Position numbers and translations under genes: made by a program. DNA of 64,000 nucleotides, from NCBI GenBank assembly GCA_945957395.1, contig CAMFKE010000003.1:248001-312000 (forward strand). The letters are read 5' to 3'. The notes under the pieces are model-generated. The model did no database searches. It saw nothing but the letters and a program-made list of their open reading frames with translations, and was not told the origin of the DNA. The DNA is from an uncultured Opitutia bacterium. Lineage in GTDB: Bacteria; Verrucomicrobiota; Verrucomicrobiia; Opitutales; UBA953. Within the stretch, counting starts at the first letter, position 1; each line of letters begins with the position of its first letter. This document shows positions 17,110 through 26,474 of this stretch, piece after piece.

Positions 17110-18354
17110 TCACCACTTCCAGCGCGCGCCGGCACGGGCGTGCGGGGCGACATAGTCCTTGAAGTCCATGTCGACATAGACGCCTGCATGGAGGTCGTCG
17201 GGAAGCAGCCCGCACAGCAGGGAGACGCGTGCCGGAGTGCGCAGTACCAGGTCGACTCCGAAGGTGTAGTACTCCGGCACGGCCGCGTCGTTAAGGAAGT
17301 CGGTGCGCACCGCGCGGCCCTCGATGAGCCAGTCGTCGGCGACGGGCACGGACACCTGCAGGCCGTTTTTCACGATTTGCTGGAGCACACCCGTATCCAC
17401 ATTGTCGATTTCGACCCCCTCGAAATGGCCGAATTGGTTGGCCATCTGAACGGTGCAGAAGCCGAAGTTGTAGCCGATGCGGTTGGTCACCCCGCCGCCT
17501 ACGCCAAGGCCGGCCTGGCCCATGTCGAGACTGCCCGCCAGGGCGGCGTGAGCGTGCGGGGAGATCTGCCAGAACAGGTGCGAGTCCTTCGCTTCCGAGA
17601 TGATCTGAAGGGGGATACCCGCGAGCAGGCCGAGCTCCCCGCTTTCGGCGCCCTCGATGTTCAGGTAACGAATGGGCGCCGAGATCACGAAGCCCCAGCG
17701 TTCGCCCAACCGCAGCGTGGGCGCCACCGTGTACGCTTCGCCTTTGAATCCGCCCTCGGTTTCAAAACGGCCCGCGTCCGTGAACACGCCGAAGTGGCCC
17801 GTGTCGAGCTCCTTGCCTGCGTCCAGGTCGCCCCGCTCGTCGTTCGTTTTGCCGTGTCGCAGGCCGAATTCGTCGAACGCCCGGTTGGCCATCAGGGCGG
17901 TGGAGGAGTGGGGCGTGCCGTCCGTCACCGTCACCGGCGTTTGCGCGAATATGCGCTTGGCCGCCTCGACGAAGTTGCGCCTCTCGGGAGAGGCGTTTTT
18001 CACAAAGTCCTCGATGGATGTCTGCAACTCGGCCTTCGTGGTGCCGGCGAAGGTGCGGGTGAACCCCGGCATCCGCAGCGTGGCGATGAACAGCCCGCCG
18101 GGCGCTGTGGGCACAACGATGTCGAGCACGATGGCGTCGGGCACTCCGGCGTAGTTGACCGCGATGCGCACCGAGTTGTTCGCGATGGCGGAGAAGGCGC
18201 CCCGGGCCTCCACGGAGTCTTTTTGAAGGTCGAGCAGGTTGCTGCCGTTCACCCTCAATGCGGCGGCGCCGGTCGTCGTGACGGTGAACAGTTCGGCCGC
18301 AGGGGCGGCGAGCGGCAGGATAAGCAGCGCCGTTGATAGAATCTTCAGGCTCAT
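17110..18354 (-). CDS. Exported protein of unknown function, probably outer-membrane associated
   Basis: 414 residues from the ATG at 18354, chosen because it opens a signal peptide ([20 protein letters not shown]). No family is recognised. The second half alternates short hydrophobic and polar stretches with many glycines and aromatics ([25 protein letters not shown] is split by charged turns; it ends GARWKW), which fits an outer-membrane beta-barrel or a related beta-rich protein. The N-terminal ~130 residues look like a separate domain. It stands alone, convergent with the thi genes and divergent from dnaN. Barrel assignment is tentative. Confidence 0.65.
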   Translation of the reverse strand: MSLKILSTALLILPLAAPAAELFTVTTTGAAALRVNGSNLLDLQKDSVEARGAFSAIANNSVRIAVNYAGVPDAIVLDIVVPTAPGGLFIATLRMPGFTRTFAGTTKAELQTSIEDFVKNASPERRNFVEAAKRIFAQTPVTVTDGTPHSSTALMANRAFDEFGLRHGKTNDERGDLDAGKELDTGHFGVFTDAGRFETEGGFKGEAYTVAPTLRLGERWGFVISAPIRYLNIEGAESGELGLLAGIPLQIISEAKDSHLFWQISPHAHAALAGSLDMGQAGLGVGGGVTNRIGYNFGFCTVQMANQFGHFEGVEIDNVDTGVLQQIVKNGLQVSVPVADDWLIEGRAVRTDFLNDAAVPEYYTFGVDLVLRTPARVSLLCGLLPDDLHAGVYVDMDFKDYVAPHARAGARWKW

Positions 18355-18485
18355 GGGTTGTTCGCTTGGCGGGGTGTGGGTGGATAACCTGCGCCCGGCC
18401 GCGTGTCTTGCGATGCCAATATGCCCGGAGCGCCCCGAAAAACGCGGTTGCCCCTGGGCCGGCGTTTGTTCCATTGGCCGCACTT

Positions 18486-19610
18486 ATGAAGTTCAAAATC
18501 AACCGTGACCACTTCGCGGCCGGCCTGGCCCAAGTCCTCGGCGTCGTCGGCGCTCGCGCGTCGATGCCCATTCTCTCCAATGTCCTCATCGAGGCGGAGG
18601 GCGACACGGTTTCCCTGACCACCACGAACCTCGACCTCGGCATCCGCTGCCGCATCAAGGCCTCCGTCACCTCCGGCGGCGCCATCACGCTGCCGGTGAA
18701 GAAGCTGGCGACCATCGTGCGCTCGCTGCCCGCCATCGACACCGTCGTGGAAATCTCCGGCCAGAACCGCGTGCGCGTCACCTCCGGCGCCTCGCAGTTC
18801 CAGATCATGGGCCTGCCCGCCGACCAGTTCCCCGGACTGCCTTCCTTCGCCGACCAGCACAGCTTCAACCTGCCCCAGGCGGAGCTGGCTTCCATGCTTA
18901 AGAAGGTCGCCTACGCCCAGTCCACGGACGAGAACCGCTTCATCCTCAACGGCGTCTACTTCAACTTCGCCGACGCCAAGCTCACGCTCGTCGCCACCGA
19001 CGGACGCCGTCTGGCCACCGCCGCCAAGGGCCTCGAGGCCGCCGCCGGCCAGGCCGGTCAGCTCATCCTGCCCGCCCGCACCGTCAATGAGCTGCAGCGC
19101 ATGCTCGGCGACACCGGCGAGGTGCGCATCGCCTTCAACGACCGCCAGGTCTCCTTCCGCGTGCAGATCGCCGACAAGGACGCCGCGCTCACCGACCAGA
19201 TCAATCTCGTCTCGAAGGTCGTCGAGGGCAACTACCCGAACTACCGCCAGGTCATCCCCAAGGAGACCGTGCACCGCGTGGAGCTGGAGCGCGAGCCTCT
19301 CCTGGAGTGCGTGCAGCGCGCCGCGCTCATGACCTCGGACAAGAACACCTCCGTGAAGCTCGCCGTGGGCGAGTCCAAGCTCGTCATCACCGCGTCCAGC
19401 TCCGAGTACGGCGAGGCGCAGGAGGAGCTGGCCATCAAGTTCGACGGTCCCGCCGTGCAGATCGCCTTCAATCCCGCCTACCTGCTCGATCCGCTCAAGG
19501 CGCTCGCCGACGATGTGGTGCAGTTCGAGTTCAAGGACGACATGTCGCCGGGCGTGATTCGCAACAAGGAGGAGTTCCTCTGCGTCGTGATGCCCCAGCG
19601 CCTCGGCTGA
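18486..19610 (+). CDS. dnaN: DNA polymerase III beta subunit (sliding clamp)
   Basis: 374 residues, the standard clamp length. Recognisable segments are the start [32 protein letters not shown] in the second domain, the hydrophobic-cleft region, and the canonical end CVVMPQRLG matching the usual VMPMR(L) tail. Two clamps form a ring that tethers the replicative polymerase to DNA. The start at 18486 is preferred over in-frame upstream codons because homology begins there. The gene is not beside dnaA, recF or gyrB: a putative exported protein lies divergently and a LysR gene follows a terminator. Confidence 0.97.
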   Translation: MKFKINRDHFAAGLAQVLGVVGARASMPILSNVLIEAEGDTVSLTTTNLDLGIRCRIKASVTSGGAITLPVKKLATIVRSLPAIDTVVEISGQNRVRVTSGASQFQIMGLPADQFPGLPSFADQHSFNLPQAELASMLKKVAYAQSTDENRFILNGVYFNFADAKLTLVATDGRRLATAAKGLEAAAGQAGQLILPARTVNELQRMLGDTGEVRIAFNDRQVSFRVQIADKDAALTDQINLVSKVVEGNYPNYRQVIPKETVHRVELEREPLLECVQRAALMTSDKNTSVKLAVGESKLVITASSSEYGEAQEELAIKFDGPAVQIAFNPAYLLDPLKALADDVVQFEFKDDMSPGVIRNKEEFLCVVMPQRLG

Positions 19611-19642
19611 TCCTGCTCCGGGTGCCTTTGTATCCGGAAAAC

Positions 19643-19675
19643 AAAACCCCCGTCGGCGGACCCGACGGGGGTTTT
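19643..19675 (+). terminator. Terminator after dnaN
   Basis: AAAACCCCCGTCGG pairs exactly with CCGACGGGGGTTTT around a 5-base loop. It lies 33 bases after the dnaN stop and can also serve the convergent LysR gene. Confidence 0.85.
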
Positions 19676-19682
19676 GCTTTCC

Positions 19683-20582
19683 TTACGCTCCGCGCCCGGC
19701 CTCCGCGTCCAGCCACTCCAGCGCCGTGCGCACGAGGGCGCTGCGCCTGCGGGCCGGCAGCATCAGGATGCGCAGCCTGCGCCGTATCGAGAACGGCGCG
19801 TTCACGCGCGCGAGGCGCCCGTCCTCGAGCTCCTCGCGCACGGCGCTGAGCGACACCCAGGCGAGCCCGAGGCCGGCGCGCACGCCGCCCTTAATCGCCT
19901 CCGTGTCGCCGAAGACGCGCGTCTGCTCCGGCTGCTCCCCGCGCCGGCCGAGTTCCTCCATCACCGTGTCGTAGGTGCCCGAGCCGCCCTCCCGCATCAG
20001 CCAGCGCCGCTTGGCCAGCGCCTTCGCGGTCACCCGCCGGCCGGCGGCGAACGGGTCGGACGGCGAGCATACCGCGACGATCTCATCGGGCAGCCATTCG
20101 CGCGTCTCCAGTCCGTGCGCGTCGACCTCGCCCTCCACGAGCCCGATGTCGACCTCGCCGCGGTGCACCAGGCGCAGCACGCCCTCGGTGTTCGCCACGC
20201 GCAGTTCGGGCTCGATGCCCGGGTGGCGCTCCAGAAGCGAGGCCAGCCGCGGCGGCAGCGTATACCCGGCGATGGTCGTGCTGCACCCCAGCGCCAGCTT
20301 GCCCGACACCTCGCCGGCCTCCTCGCGTGTCGCCGCCACGATGTCGCCGGCGGCGTCCAGCAGCGCCTCCGCCTGGGCGAGAAGCCGGCGGCCCTCGTCG
20401 TTGAGCGCCATGGAGCGCCCGGTTCGGTTGAACAGTCGCCGGCCGAGCGCGCGCTCCAGTTCGGCCAGGGCCATGCTGGCGGCGGACTGCGACACGCCCA
20501 GCCGTTTCGTGGCGTGGGTCACTCCGCCCTGTCGGGCGATGGCGCGGAAGACCTCCAGTTGTCTCAGGGTGAACGGCAGCAT
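19683..20582 (-). CDS. LysR-type regulator divergent from the YeiH exporter
   Basis: 299 residues. The N-terminal winged HTH (LRQLEVFRAIARQGGVTHA, SQSAASMALAELERALGRRLF) is followed by a periplasmic-binding-like effector domain. It is transcribed away from the YeiH-family gene with an 82-base A+T-richer gap between them. In enterobacteria the similarly placed YeiE controls yeiH, so local control is likely. The effector is unknown; sulfur compounds are a guess from the partner family. Confidence 0.9.
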   Translation of the reverse strand: MLPFTLRQLEVFRAIARQGGVTHATKRLGVSQSAASMALAELERALGRRLFNRTGRSMALNDEGRRLLAQAEALLDAAGDIVAATREEAGEVSGKLALGCSTTIAGYTLPPRLASLLERHPGIEPELRVANTEGVLRLVHRGEVDIGLVEGEVDAHGLETREWLPDEIVAVCSPSDPFAAGRRVTAKALAKRRWLMREGGSGTYDTVMEELGRRGEQPEQTRVFGDTEAIKGGVRAGLGLAWVSLSAVREELEDGRLARVNAPFSIRRRLRILMLPARRRSALVRTALEWLDAEAGRGA

Positions 20583-20664
20583 GGTCCGGTTAATAAATTA
20601 TGCTGATGGCATGTTCAACGAGCATCGATTGGATGAAATCGACCTGCGCGTGTAAACTGCGGGC
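20583..20664. promoter_or_regulatory. Divergent LysR/YeiH promoter region
   Basis: This 82-base gap is clearly richer in A+T than its surroundings. It holds the palindrome ATAAATTAT at 20593-20601 inside TTAATAAATTATGCTGATGGC. LysR proteins usually bind a T-N11-A palindrome in such divergent gaps. The exact operator cannot be fixed by eye. Confidence 0.45.
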
Positions 20665-21663
20665 ATGAAAACGCCGAGCTTCCACTTCTCCTCCCCCGGT
20701 CTCAGCCGGCCCGCCGACGCCTTCGGGTTCGCCGCCTCCGCCCTGAGGCCTGCCGGAGCCGTGGCGGCGGCGGTGCTCACCGAGTCGCCCGCCATGGGGA
20801 TGCTCGCGGGCATCCTTCTGGCGCAGGTGGCCCCCGATCGCTCCGGCGGCGTGGCCACGGCGCGGCTCTCCTCAAAGGCCATGAAGCTGGCGGTCATCGC
20901 CCTGGGCTTCGGTGTGCAGCCGGCCACGGTGCTCAGCGTGGGCGCCAAGTCGCTGCCCGTCACGCTGGGCGGGATCGTGCTGGTGATGGCGGTGGGCGTG
21001 CTGCTGGCCCGCGCCTTCGGACTCAATCGCGTGCTCGGCACGCTGATCTCCGGCGGCACGGCCATCTGCGGCGGCAGCGCCATCGCGGCCCTCGCGCCGA
21101 CGGTGGGGGCCGACCGGCGCGACACCGCCGTGTCGCTGGCGATCATCTTTCTGCTCAACGCTGTGGCGATATTCCTCTTCCCCGTGATCGGGCGCGCACT
21201 GGACCTCAGTCAGGCCCAGTTCGGGCTTTGGAGCGCCCTGGCCATCCATGACACGGCCGGCGTGGTGGGTGCGGGCGCCGCCTACGGGCAGGAGGCGCTG
21301 GCGCTGGGCACCGTGGTGAAGCTGACGCGCGCACTGTGGATACTTCCGGTTTGCCTGGTGGTCGCCCGGTTCTTCCACGGCGGAGGCCGCGCCTCCTTCC
21401 CCTGGTTCCTGCTCGGCTTTGTCGGCGCCGCCTTCGCGGGCGAAGTGCTACCCGCGTCCGCGCTCGTGTGGCTGGCCTGGGGTGGGCGCGCCCTCATGGT
21501 CGGCGCGCTGTTCCTGCTCGGCTGCGGGCTTCACCGCGACGAGCTTCGGGTCGCCGGTTTGCGCCCCATGCTGTGCGCGGTGGTGCTTTGGGCCATGGTC
21601 GGCTGGGTGTCCCTGTCCCTGATCGCCGGCGGGGTGATCGGGGTGGATGTGGCCGCGCGCTGA
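20665..21663 (+). CDS. YeiH/UPF0324-family membrane protein (putative sulfate exporter family)
   Basis: 332 residues with about ten hydrophobic helices. Characteristic segments are KLAVIALGFGV, LISGGTAICGGSAIAALAP and ALAIHDTAGVVGAGAAYG, which define the YeiH family. Its members are membrane proteins of uncertain substrate; sulfate or sulfite efflux has been proposed for some relatives. It is divergent from its likely LysR regulator. The last 133 bases are overlapped on the opposite strand by the coding end of a second LysR gene. Confidence 0.88.
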   Translation: MKTPSFHFSSPGLSRPADAFGFAASALRPAGAVAAAVLTESPAMGMLAGILLAQVAPDRSGGVATARLSSKAMKLAVIALGFGVQPATVLSVGAKSLPVTLGGIVLVMAVGVLLARAFGLNRVLGTLISGGTAICGGSAIAALAPTVGADRRDTAVSLAIIFLLNAVAIFLFPVIGRALDLSQAQFGLWSALAIHDTAGVVGAGAAYGQEALALGTVVKLTRALWILPVCLVVARFFHGGGRASFPWFLLGFVGAAFAGEVLPASALVWLAWGGRALMVGALFLLGCGLHRDELRVAGLRPMLCAVVLWAMVGWVSLSLIAGGVIGVDVAAR

Positions 21664-22559
21664 GCGCTCTGCGCGGCGGGGGCGGAGAGTGTCGCCGCAT
21701 GGGCCTCGGCGAGCCGGATGAAGTCGGCCTTCACCGGGAGTTCGTTGACCCCGGTGAGGATGCCGCCCGTCACGAGCGGGGCTCCCGGCAGGGGCAGTGA
21801 GCGCAGCCCGTCCGGGGTCGGGTGGCCGGGAAGGTCGAGCCCGAGGCCGATACCGTATCCGGATTTCACATAGCTGTGGACGAGGGACTGGGTGGCCACC
21901 TCGAGCGCGGGTTCCCAGATGCGTCCGGAGGCTTCGAGCAGGGCGCGGAAGGCCACGCAGGCGGGCTCCTGGGGAGGCAGGCACACCAGGGGCGCCGAGA
22001 TGTGGTCGGGTGCGAGGATCTCCTCGGCGGAGCGGGCCGGGTGGGCCGAGGGGACCAGAAGCACGGGTTTGGCCGTGATCATGGCGGTGAACCGAAGGTC
22101 CTTGGGGGGCTCCACGGCGGTCATGAACACCGCCACATCCAGCTCGCCCGCGCGCACGAGGTCGGTGAGCGCCTCCGGGGTGGCGTCGCGCAGGGAGATG
22201 CGCAGCGTCGGGTGCGTCTCGCGCAGGCGGTCCAGCAGGTCGGGCAGGTGTTCGCGCTGCACGAGCTCGGTGGCGCCGATGCGAAGCAGGGGGGCGGCTT
22301 TCCCTCGCAGCTCGGTCTCGATTCTTTCGAGCCCGCGGAAGAACGGTTCGATGTGGGCGGCCAGCTTCTCGCCCTCCTTGGTCAGCTTGAAAGGCCGGCG
22401 CTGGAAGAGCGTCACGCCGAGGGCGTCCTCAAGCCTCGTGATCTGCAGGCTGATGGCGGGCTGGCCGACGCCGTAAGGCATGCGTTTGGAGGCCTGCGCG
22501 ATGCCGCCGAATCGGGCGACATAGTGGAATAATTCGAGGTGATGCGGGTTGAGGGCCAT
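21531..22559 (-). CDS. LysR-type regulator with a C-terminal tail overlapping yeiH
   Basis: 342 residues from the ATG at 22559. The HTH part reads LELFHYVARFGGIAQASKR and GQPAISLQITRLEDALG; the effector-binding domain ends near residue 298. The remaining ~45 residues are Ser/Thr/Ala/Pro rich, have no domain character and are coded antisense to the 3' end of the YeiH gene (overlap 21531-21663). The likeliest explanation is loss of an ancestral stop. A word-repeat tract sits directly upstream of its start. Its target is unknown; the divergent glycerate kinase is a candidate. Confidence 0.85.
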   Translation of the reverse strand: MALNPHHLELFHYVARFGGIAQASKRMPYGVGQPAISLQITRLEDALGVTLFQRRPFKLTKEGEKLAAHIEPFFRGLERIETELRGKAAPLLRIGATELVQREHLPDLLDRLRETHPTLRISLRDATPEALTDLVRAGELDVAVFMTAVEPPKDLRFTAMITAKPVLLVPSAHPARSAEEILAPDHISAPLVCLPPQEPACVAFRALLEASGRIWEPALEVATQSLVHSYVKSGYGIGLGLDLPGHPTPDGLRSLPLPGAPLVTGGILTGVNELPVKADFIRLAEAHAATLSAPAAQSAQRAATSTPITPPAIRDRDTQPTMAQSTTAHSMGRKPATRSSSR

Positions 22560-22572
22560 GGCGGGGCGATGT

Positions 22573-22601
22573 GTTTCAAGTTTTCGGTTTTCGGTTTCAA
22601 G
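22573..22601 (-). repeat. Word-repeat tract with AACCGAAAAC units upstream of LysR
   Basis: On the minus strand this stretch reads as repeats of the word ACCGAAA flanked on both sides by CTTGAAAC-like ends. It lies 14 bases before the LysR start and shares its words with 5133-5154. It stands out as A-rich in G+C-rich DNA. Confidence 0.5.
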
Positions 22602-22700
22602 CGGGATGTGGGCGCGCGACGCGCTTCGCCCCGCGCAAAACCCGGCCGTGAGGCCTCCCTTGGCTTGTAACCCGCAGCGGCTCCGACGACGCTGCGCCGC

Positions 22701-23885
22701 GTGAAAATCCTCGTCGCTCCCGACAAGTTCAAGGAATGCCTGAGCGCCCCCGAGGCGGCCCGGCTCCTCGCCGACGCGGCGTTGGCGGCGTTCCCGGGCG
22801 CCGAGGTCTCCCTGCTGCCCATGGCTGACGGCGGCGACGGCTTCGCCGAGCTTCTCGTGGGTGTCTGCGGTGGCGATTGGGAGGAGTTGCCCGTCACCGG
22901 CCCCGCCGGGGAGGCGCGCACCGGGCGAGTGGGCTGGGTGGACGCGCGCGACATTCCTCCGGCGGCCGTCGCGATGCTCGACATCCGGGCCTACGGCCGT
23001 GTCGCCATCCTGGACGCGGCGTCGGTCTGCGGGCTCGATCTGGTGCCGCGGGAATCCCGCGACCCGCGGCGCGCGACATCGCGCGGCGTGGGCGAGCTGA
23101 TCGCGCGCGCCACGGAGCGCGGAGCGTCCGCCGTGGTGGTCGGCCTGGGCGGCGTGGCGACGAACGACCTCGGGTTGGGTGCGCTGGAGAAGCTGGGGTT
23201 GGAGCTGTCGCATCCCGTGCGCGGGCTGCTGAGGCGCTCGTTTCCCGAAGACTGGTCCAAGGATGTTCGCCTGGGCGGGCATCTGTGGCCGAATGTGCCG
23301 GATGTGCGCCTGGCGGGCGATGTGACCAACCCCGTGCTCGGGCCGTCCGGCGCCACCTACGCCTACGGCGAGCAGAAGGGCCTGGCGCCCGATTTCCTCA
23401 TCGAGACCGAGCGGCTCGCAGGCGTGATGGCCAAGAAGCTGTGCGATTTCTGCGAGCGTCCGCGCACCCTCATGGGCGAGCCCGGGTCCGGCGCGGCCGG
23501 CGGTCTGGCGTTCGGCCTGCGTTGCGCGCTCGACGCCCGCCGCGTGCCGGGCGCCGCGCTCGCAGGAGCCTGGCTTGACCTTGAAAACCGGATACGCGAG
23601 GCCGACCTCGTGGTGACGGGCGAGGGGCGCTTCGACCTCTCCTCGTTCAGCGGCAAGGCGCCCGGGCTCGTGCTCGAACTGGCGGCGAAGCACGGCAAGC
23701 CGGCCGTCGTCGTGGCGGGCCGCGTGGACGCCGCCGCTGCGGAGGCGCTCGCGAAGCGCGCCGGGCGCGCCCGCGCGTTCGCGGCGAGCACGGACGGACG
23801 ATCGCCGGAGGGGGCGCGCGAGGAGGCGGCTGCCGGCTTCGCGCTGGCGATGGAGGCGGCCCGCGACGAACTCGCGGGGCGGTGA
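22701..23885 (+). CDS. Glycerate kinase (GlxK/GarK family)
   Basis: 394 residues from a GTG at 22701. The family start KILVAPDKFKECLSAPEAA is intact, and PMADGGDGFAELL, VVVGLGGVATNDLG, GSGAAGGLAFGLR and VVTGEGRFDLSSFSGKAPG are the expected conserved loops of glycerate 2-kinases. The enzyme phosphorylates D-glycerate with ATP to 2-phosphoglycerate (some relatives give 3-phosphoglycerate). It is divergent from the LysR gene and 51 bases ahead of folP. No other glyoxylate or glycerate pathway gene is next to it, so its physiological source of glycerate is unclear. Confidence 0.93.
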   Translation: MKILVAPDKFKECLSAPEAARLLADAALAAFPGAEVSLLPMADGGDGFAELLVGVCGGDWEELPVTGPAGEARTGRVGWVDARDIPPAAVAMLDIRAYGRVAILDAASVCGLDLVPRESRDPRRATSRGVGELIARATERGASAVVVGLGGVATNDLGLGALEKLGLELSHPVRGLLRRSFPEDWSKDVRLGGHLWPNVPDVRLAGDVTNPVLGPSGATYAYGEQKGLAPDFLIETERLAGVMAKKLCDFCERPRTLMGEPGSGAAGGLAFGLRCALDARRVPGAALAGAWLDLENRIREADLVVTGEGRFDLSSFSGKAPGLVLELAAKHGKPAVVVAGRVDAAAAEALAKRAGRARAFAASTDGRSPEGAREEAAAGFALAMEAARDELAGR

Positions 23886-23936
23886 GCGGTTGAGCCTTGG
23901 CCGGCGGGCGGGTCTCGCCCAAGTTGTCGCACCGTC

Positions 23937-24833
23937 ATGAGCGTCCGCACCGTTTCCCGCCATCGTTCCCCGTTGCACTGGACAAGCCCGCACGGGCGCG
24001 CCCTGCCGCAACCGGGCGCACGCACGCTAATCATGGGCGTGCTGAATGTGACGCCCGATTCGTTTTCCGACGGCGGGCGCCACGATTCCGTGCGCGCAGC
24101 CGTGGAGCGGGCTCGCCGGCTGGTGGAGTCGGGTGCCGACATCGTGGACATCGGCGCGGAGTCCACGCGGCCGGGCGCCGTGCCGGTTTCGGCGCGAGAG
24201 GAGATGGTGCGCCTGCTGCCCGTGGTGCGCGCGGTGCGCGAGGCCTTGCCGGAGACGCCCATCTCGGTGGACACCTACAAGGCCGAGGTCGCGGGGCCCG
24301 CGATAGGCGAGGGCGCCGACATCATCAACGATGTGCACGGCGGCCGGCAGCGCGCCTGCCTGAAGGAGCTGGATTCGCCCATGTGCCGCATGGCGGCGGA
24401 GCTTCGCGCCCCGATCATCCTCATGCATAACCGCGAGCACGCGGAGTACACGGATTTCTGGACGCAGTTTTTGGGCGAGATGCACGAGTCGCTGGCCATG
24501 GCCAGGCAGGCCGGGCTGCCGCCGCATCAGGTGTGGGTCGACCCCGGTTTCGGCTTCGGCAAGAAGCCCGAGCACAACCTGGAGGTCACCCGCGGTCTGG
24601 ACCGGCTGGTGGCGCTGGGGCACCCGGTGCTGTACGGGGCGAGCAACAAGTCGACCTTGGGCAAGGTGCTCGGGCGCGAAGACCCGAACGGACGCCACGA
24701 GGGCAATGTGGCCGCCCACCTGTGGGCGGTGCAGGCCGGCGCCGCGATGGTGCGCGTGCACGAGCCCGCCAAAATCCGGGACTACCTGAAGGTCGCCGAC
24801 GCCATCCGCGCGGGGCTGGCCTGGCGCGGCTGA
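23937..24833 (+). CDS. folP: Dihydropteroate synthase
   Basis: 298 residues. All hallmark segments are visible: IMGVLNVTPDSFSDGG, ADIVDIGAESTRPGA, ISVDTYKAEVA, GADIINDV, DPGFGFGKKPEHNL, LYGASNKSTLGK and VRVHEPAKIRDYLKV. The enzyme condenses pterin pyrophosphate with p-aminobenzoate in folate synthesis and is the sulfonamide target. The usual S-R-K-S loop reads S-N-K-S. It follows the glycerate kinase by 51 bases and ends 14 bases from a convergent membrane protein gene, leaving no room for a conventional terminator. Confidence 0.96.
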   Translation: MSVRTVSRHRSPLHWTSPHGRALPQPGARTLIMGVLNVTPDSFSDGGRHDSVRAAVERARRLVESGADIVDIGAESTRPGAVPVSAREEMVRLLPVVRAVREALPETPISVDTYKAEVAGPAIGEGADIINDVHGGRQRACLKELDSPMCRMAAELRAPIILMHNREHAEYTDFWTQFLGEMHESLAMARQAGLPPHQVWVDPGFGFGKKPEHNLEVTRGLDRLVALGHPVLYGASNKSTLGKVLGREDPNGRHEGNVAAHLWAVQAGAAMVRVHEPAKIRDYLKVADAIRAGLAWRG

Positions 24834-24847
24834 GCGGCGCGCGCCGG

Positions 24848-25207
24848 TCAGCCTTTCGCGACGGCCACCAGGAACGCCGCCAGCCACAGCAGCGCGCCGA
24901 AGGCGGCGAGCGTCTGGATCACGAGAAGCCGGGCGAGCGTGACGCGCTCGTCGGCGTCGCGCTTGCGCCACGCGACGAAGGCCGCCGCGGCGCCGGCCAC
25001 GCCGAGAAGCAGCGGGGCGGAGAGGGCGACCTTGAAGTTGTTGAAGAACAGATCGGCCAGGGGGCCTGCGCAGGGGGCGCCGGCGCGCGAGAGCAGGTTC
25101 GCTATCGGCGCGTAGACGGCGACCGCGGCGGCGGCCGCGAACAGGGGGAGGGCGAGCGTGAAGAAGACGGCGAAGGCGCCGATGATGCGGGCGAGGCGGG
25201 GGTCCAT
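24848..25207 (-). CDS. Small membrane protein of unknown function
   Basis: 119 residues from the ATG at 25207; an in-frame ATG at 25228 would add seven residues. Three hydrophobic helices are apparent (about residues 8-30, 48-66, 90-112), separated by short charged loops such as AWRKRDADERVTLA. No family is recognised. It is divergent from the CBS-domain membrane protein gene and convergent with folP. Support rests on the signal-free but clearly membrane-type sequence and good codon use. Confidence 0.6.
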   Translation of the reverse strand: MDPRLARIIGAFAVFFTLALPLFAAAAAVAVYAPIANLLSRAGAPCAGPLADLFFNNFKVALSAPLLLGVAGAAAAFVAWRKRDADERVTLARLLVIQTLAAFGALLWLAAFLVAVAKG

Positions 25208-25346
25208 GGCGGGGTGGGGTGGGGCCATTGCGTGCTTCCTCGCCGGGCTTGTCGAGCCTGCGGCGCGCCGGGAGCGATAGGGGTTGAAAGCGGCCGGTGT
25301 TCCGGTGTCTTTCGCGAATGCCGCCCCGCGCGTGTGCGGCGCCCCC

Positions 25347-26474
25347 ATGACCGACTCACTTTTCTGGATAGCCTTCGCCGTGCTGCCGCTCATCGGCATC
25401 ATTCTTTCGCTTTTGCACGGCGTCGTCACTCACTCCACGCACGCCGAGACGGAGGAGCTCAAACGCCGTCATCCCTTCGCCGGCGAGGTGCTGGAGAAGT
25501 GCCGCGAGGACCGCGACAACATGCTGGCGGCCCTGGATACGCTGTTCATCGCCACGGTCGGGTTTTCCTCGGCGCTGGCGGGGTTGGCGGTGGGCTTCCG
25601 CATCACCTGCGGCGGCACCACTCCCGGCGAATGGCCGGCCTGGGTCGCCGGTCTTTCCGCGCTGGCGCTGGGCACGGTGCTTTTCTCGCTCATCACCGAC
25701 CTTATCCCGCGCAAACTCGGCGCTCACGCGCGCCTTTTCCTTCAGCCCCGGGTGGGCACGATTCTTCGGCTGGTGCGCCTGACGGGTCGCCCCGTGCGTC
25801 GTTTCGCGCGCCTTCTGGACCGGTTCGCCCCGGCGCCCGACCCGACGGTGGATGTGTCGGACGAGGAGATCCGCCAGCTGGCCAGCCGTCGTGCGCGCGA
25901 GGGCAAGCTGACCGAGGAGGAGAGCACGCTGGTTTCCAACGCCGTGAGGCTCGACGACATCCCGGTGAAGCAGATTCTCACGCCGCGCCCGGTGGTCACC
26001 TCGCTCGACGCGGCCTGGACCATCGGCGAGGTGTTCCGCCTTTTCCCCAATCTGCCGCACGGGCGTTTCCCGGTTTACGAGGGTTCGTCCGACAAGATCG
26101 TGGGCCTGGCGCGCCGGCGCGACCTGCTGAAGGCGAAGGCCGAGGACCGCGACGCGGTGCGGGTGCGCGAGCTCAAGTGCTCGGCGCACTATGTGCCGGA
26201 GAACGCCACCGTGGGCGCCGCGCTGCACGACCTGGTGCGCAACCACGAGCAGCTGGCGGTCGTGGTGGACGAGTTCGGCAACTTCTCGGGCGTCGTGACG
26301 CTGGAGGACATTTTTGAGAGCCTGCTGGGCATGGAGATTTTCGAGAAGGACGATGTGGCTGTGGACATGCGCGAGCTCGCGCATGCTCGCACGCGCCGCA
26401 ACGCCGCCTCCGGGCTGCGCCGGATGGACGCGGGGCCCGACCGGGCCGCCGGTTCCACGGAGGGCCAGGCATGA
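25347..26474 (+). CDS. CNNM/HlyC-type membrane protein with paired CBS domains
   Basis: 375 residues from the ATG at 25347. The N-terminal ~150 residues resemble DUF21 with about three membrane helices (FWIAFAVLPLIGIILSLL; LSALALGTVLFSLITDLIP). Two CBS domains follow (VKQILTPRPVVTSLDA to LVGLARRRDLL-like, and ENATVGAALHDLVRNHEQLAVVVDEFG to VTLEDIFESLLGMEI). This is the CorC/CNNM architecture linked with magnesium or cobalt efflux, but the C-terminal CorC_HlyC domain seems missing and is replaced by a basic tail. It overlaps lgt by four bases (ATGA), so the two are translationally coupled. Confidence 0.85.
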   Translation: MTDSLFWIAFAVLPLIGIILSLLHGVVTHSTHAETEELKRRHPFAGEVLEKCREDRDNMLAALDTLFIATVGFSSALAGLAVGFRITCGGTTPGEWPAWVAGLSALALGTVLFSLITDLIPRKLGAHARLFLQPRVGTILRLVRLTGRPVRRFARLLDRFAPAPDPTVDVSDEEIRQLASRRAREGKLTEEESTLVSNAVRLDDIPVKQILTPRPVVTSLDAAWTIGEVFRLFPNLPHGRFPVYEGSSDKIVGLARRRDLLKAKAEDRDAVRVRELKCSAHYVPENATVGAALHDLVRNHEQLAVVVDEFGNFSGVVTLEDIFESLLGMEIFEKDDVAVDMRELAHARTRRNAASGLRRMDAGPDRAAGSTEGQA

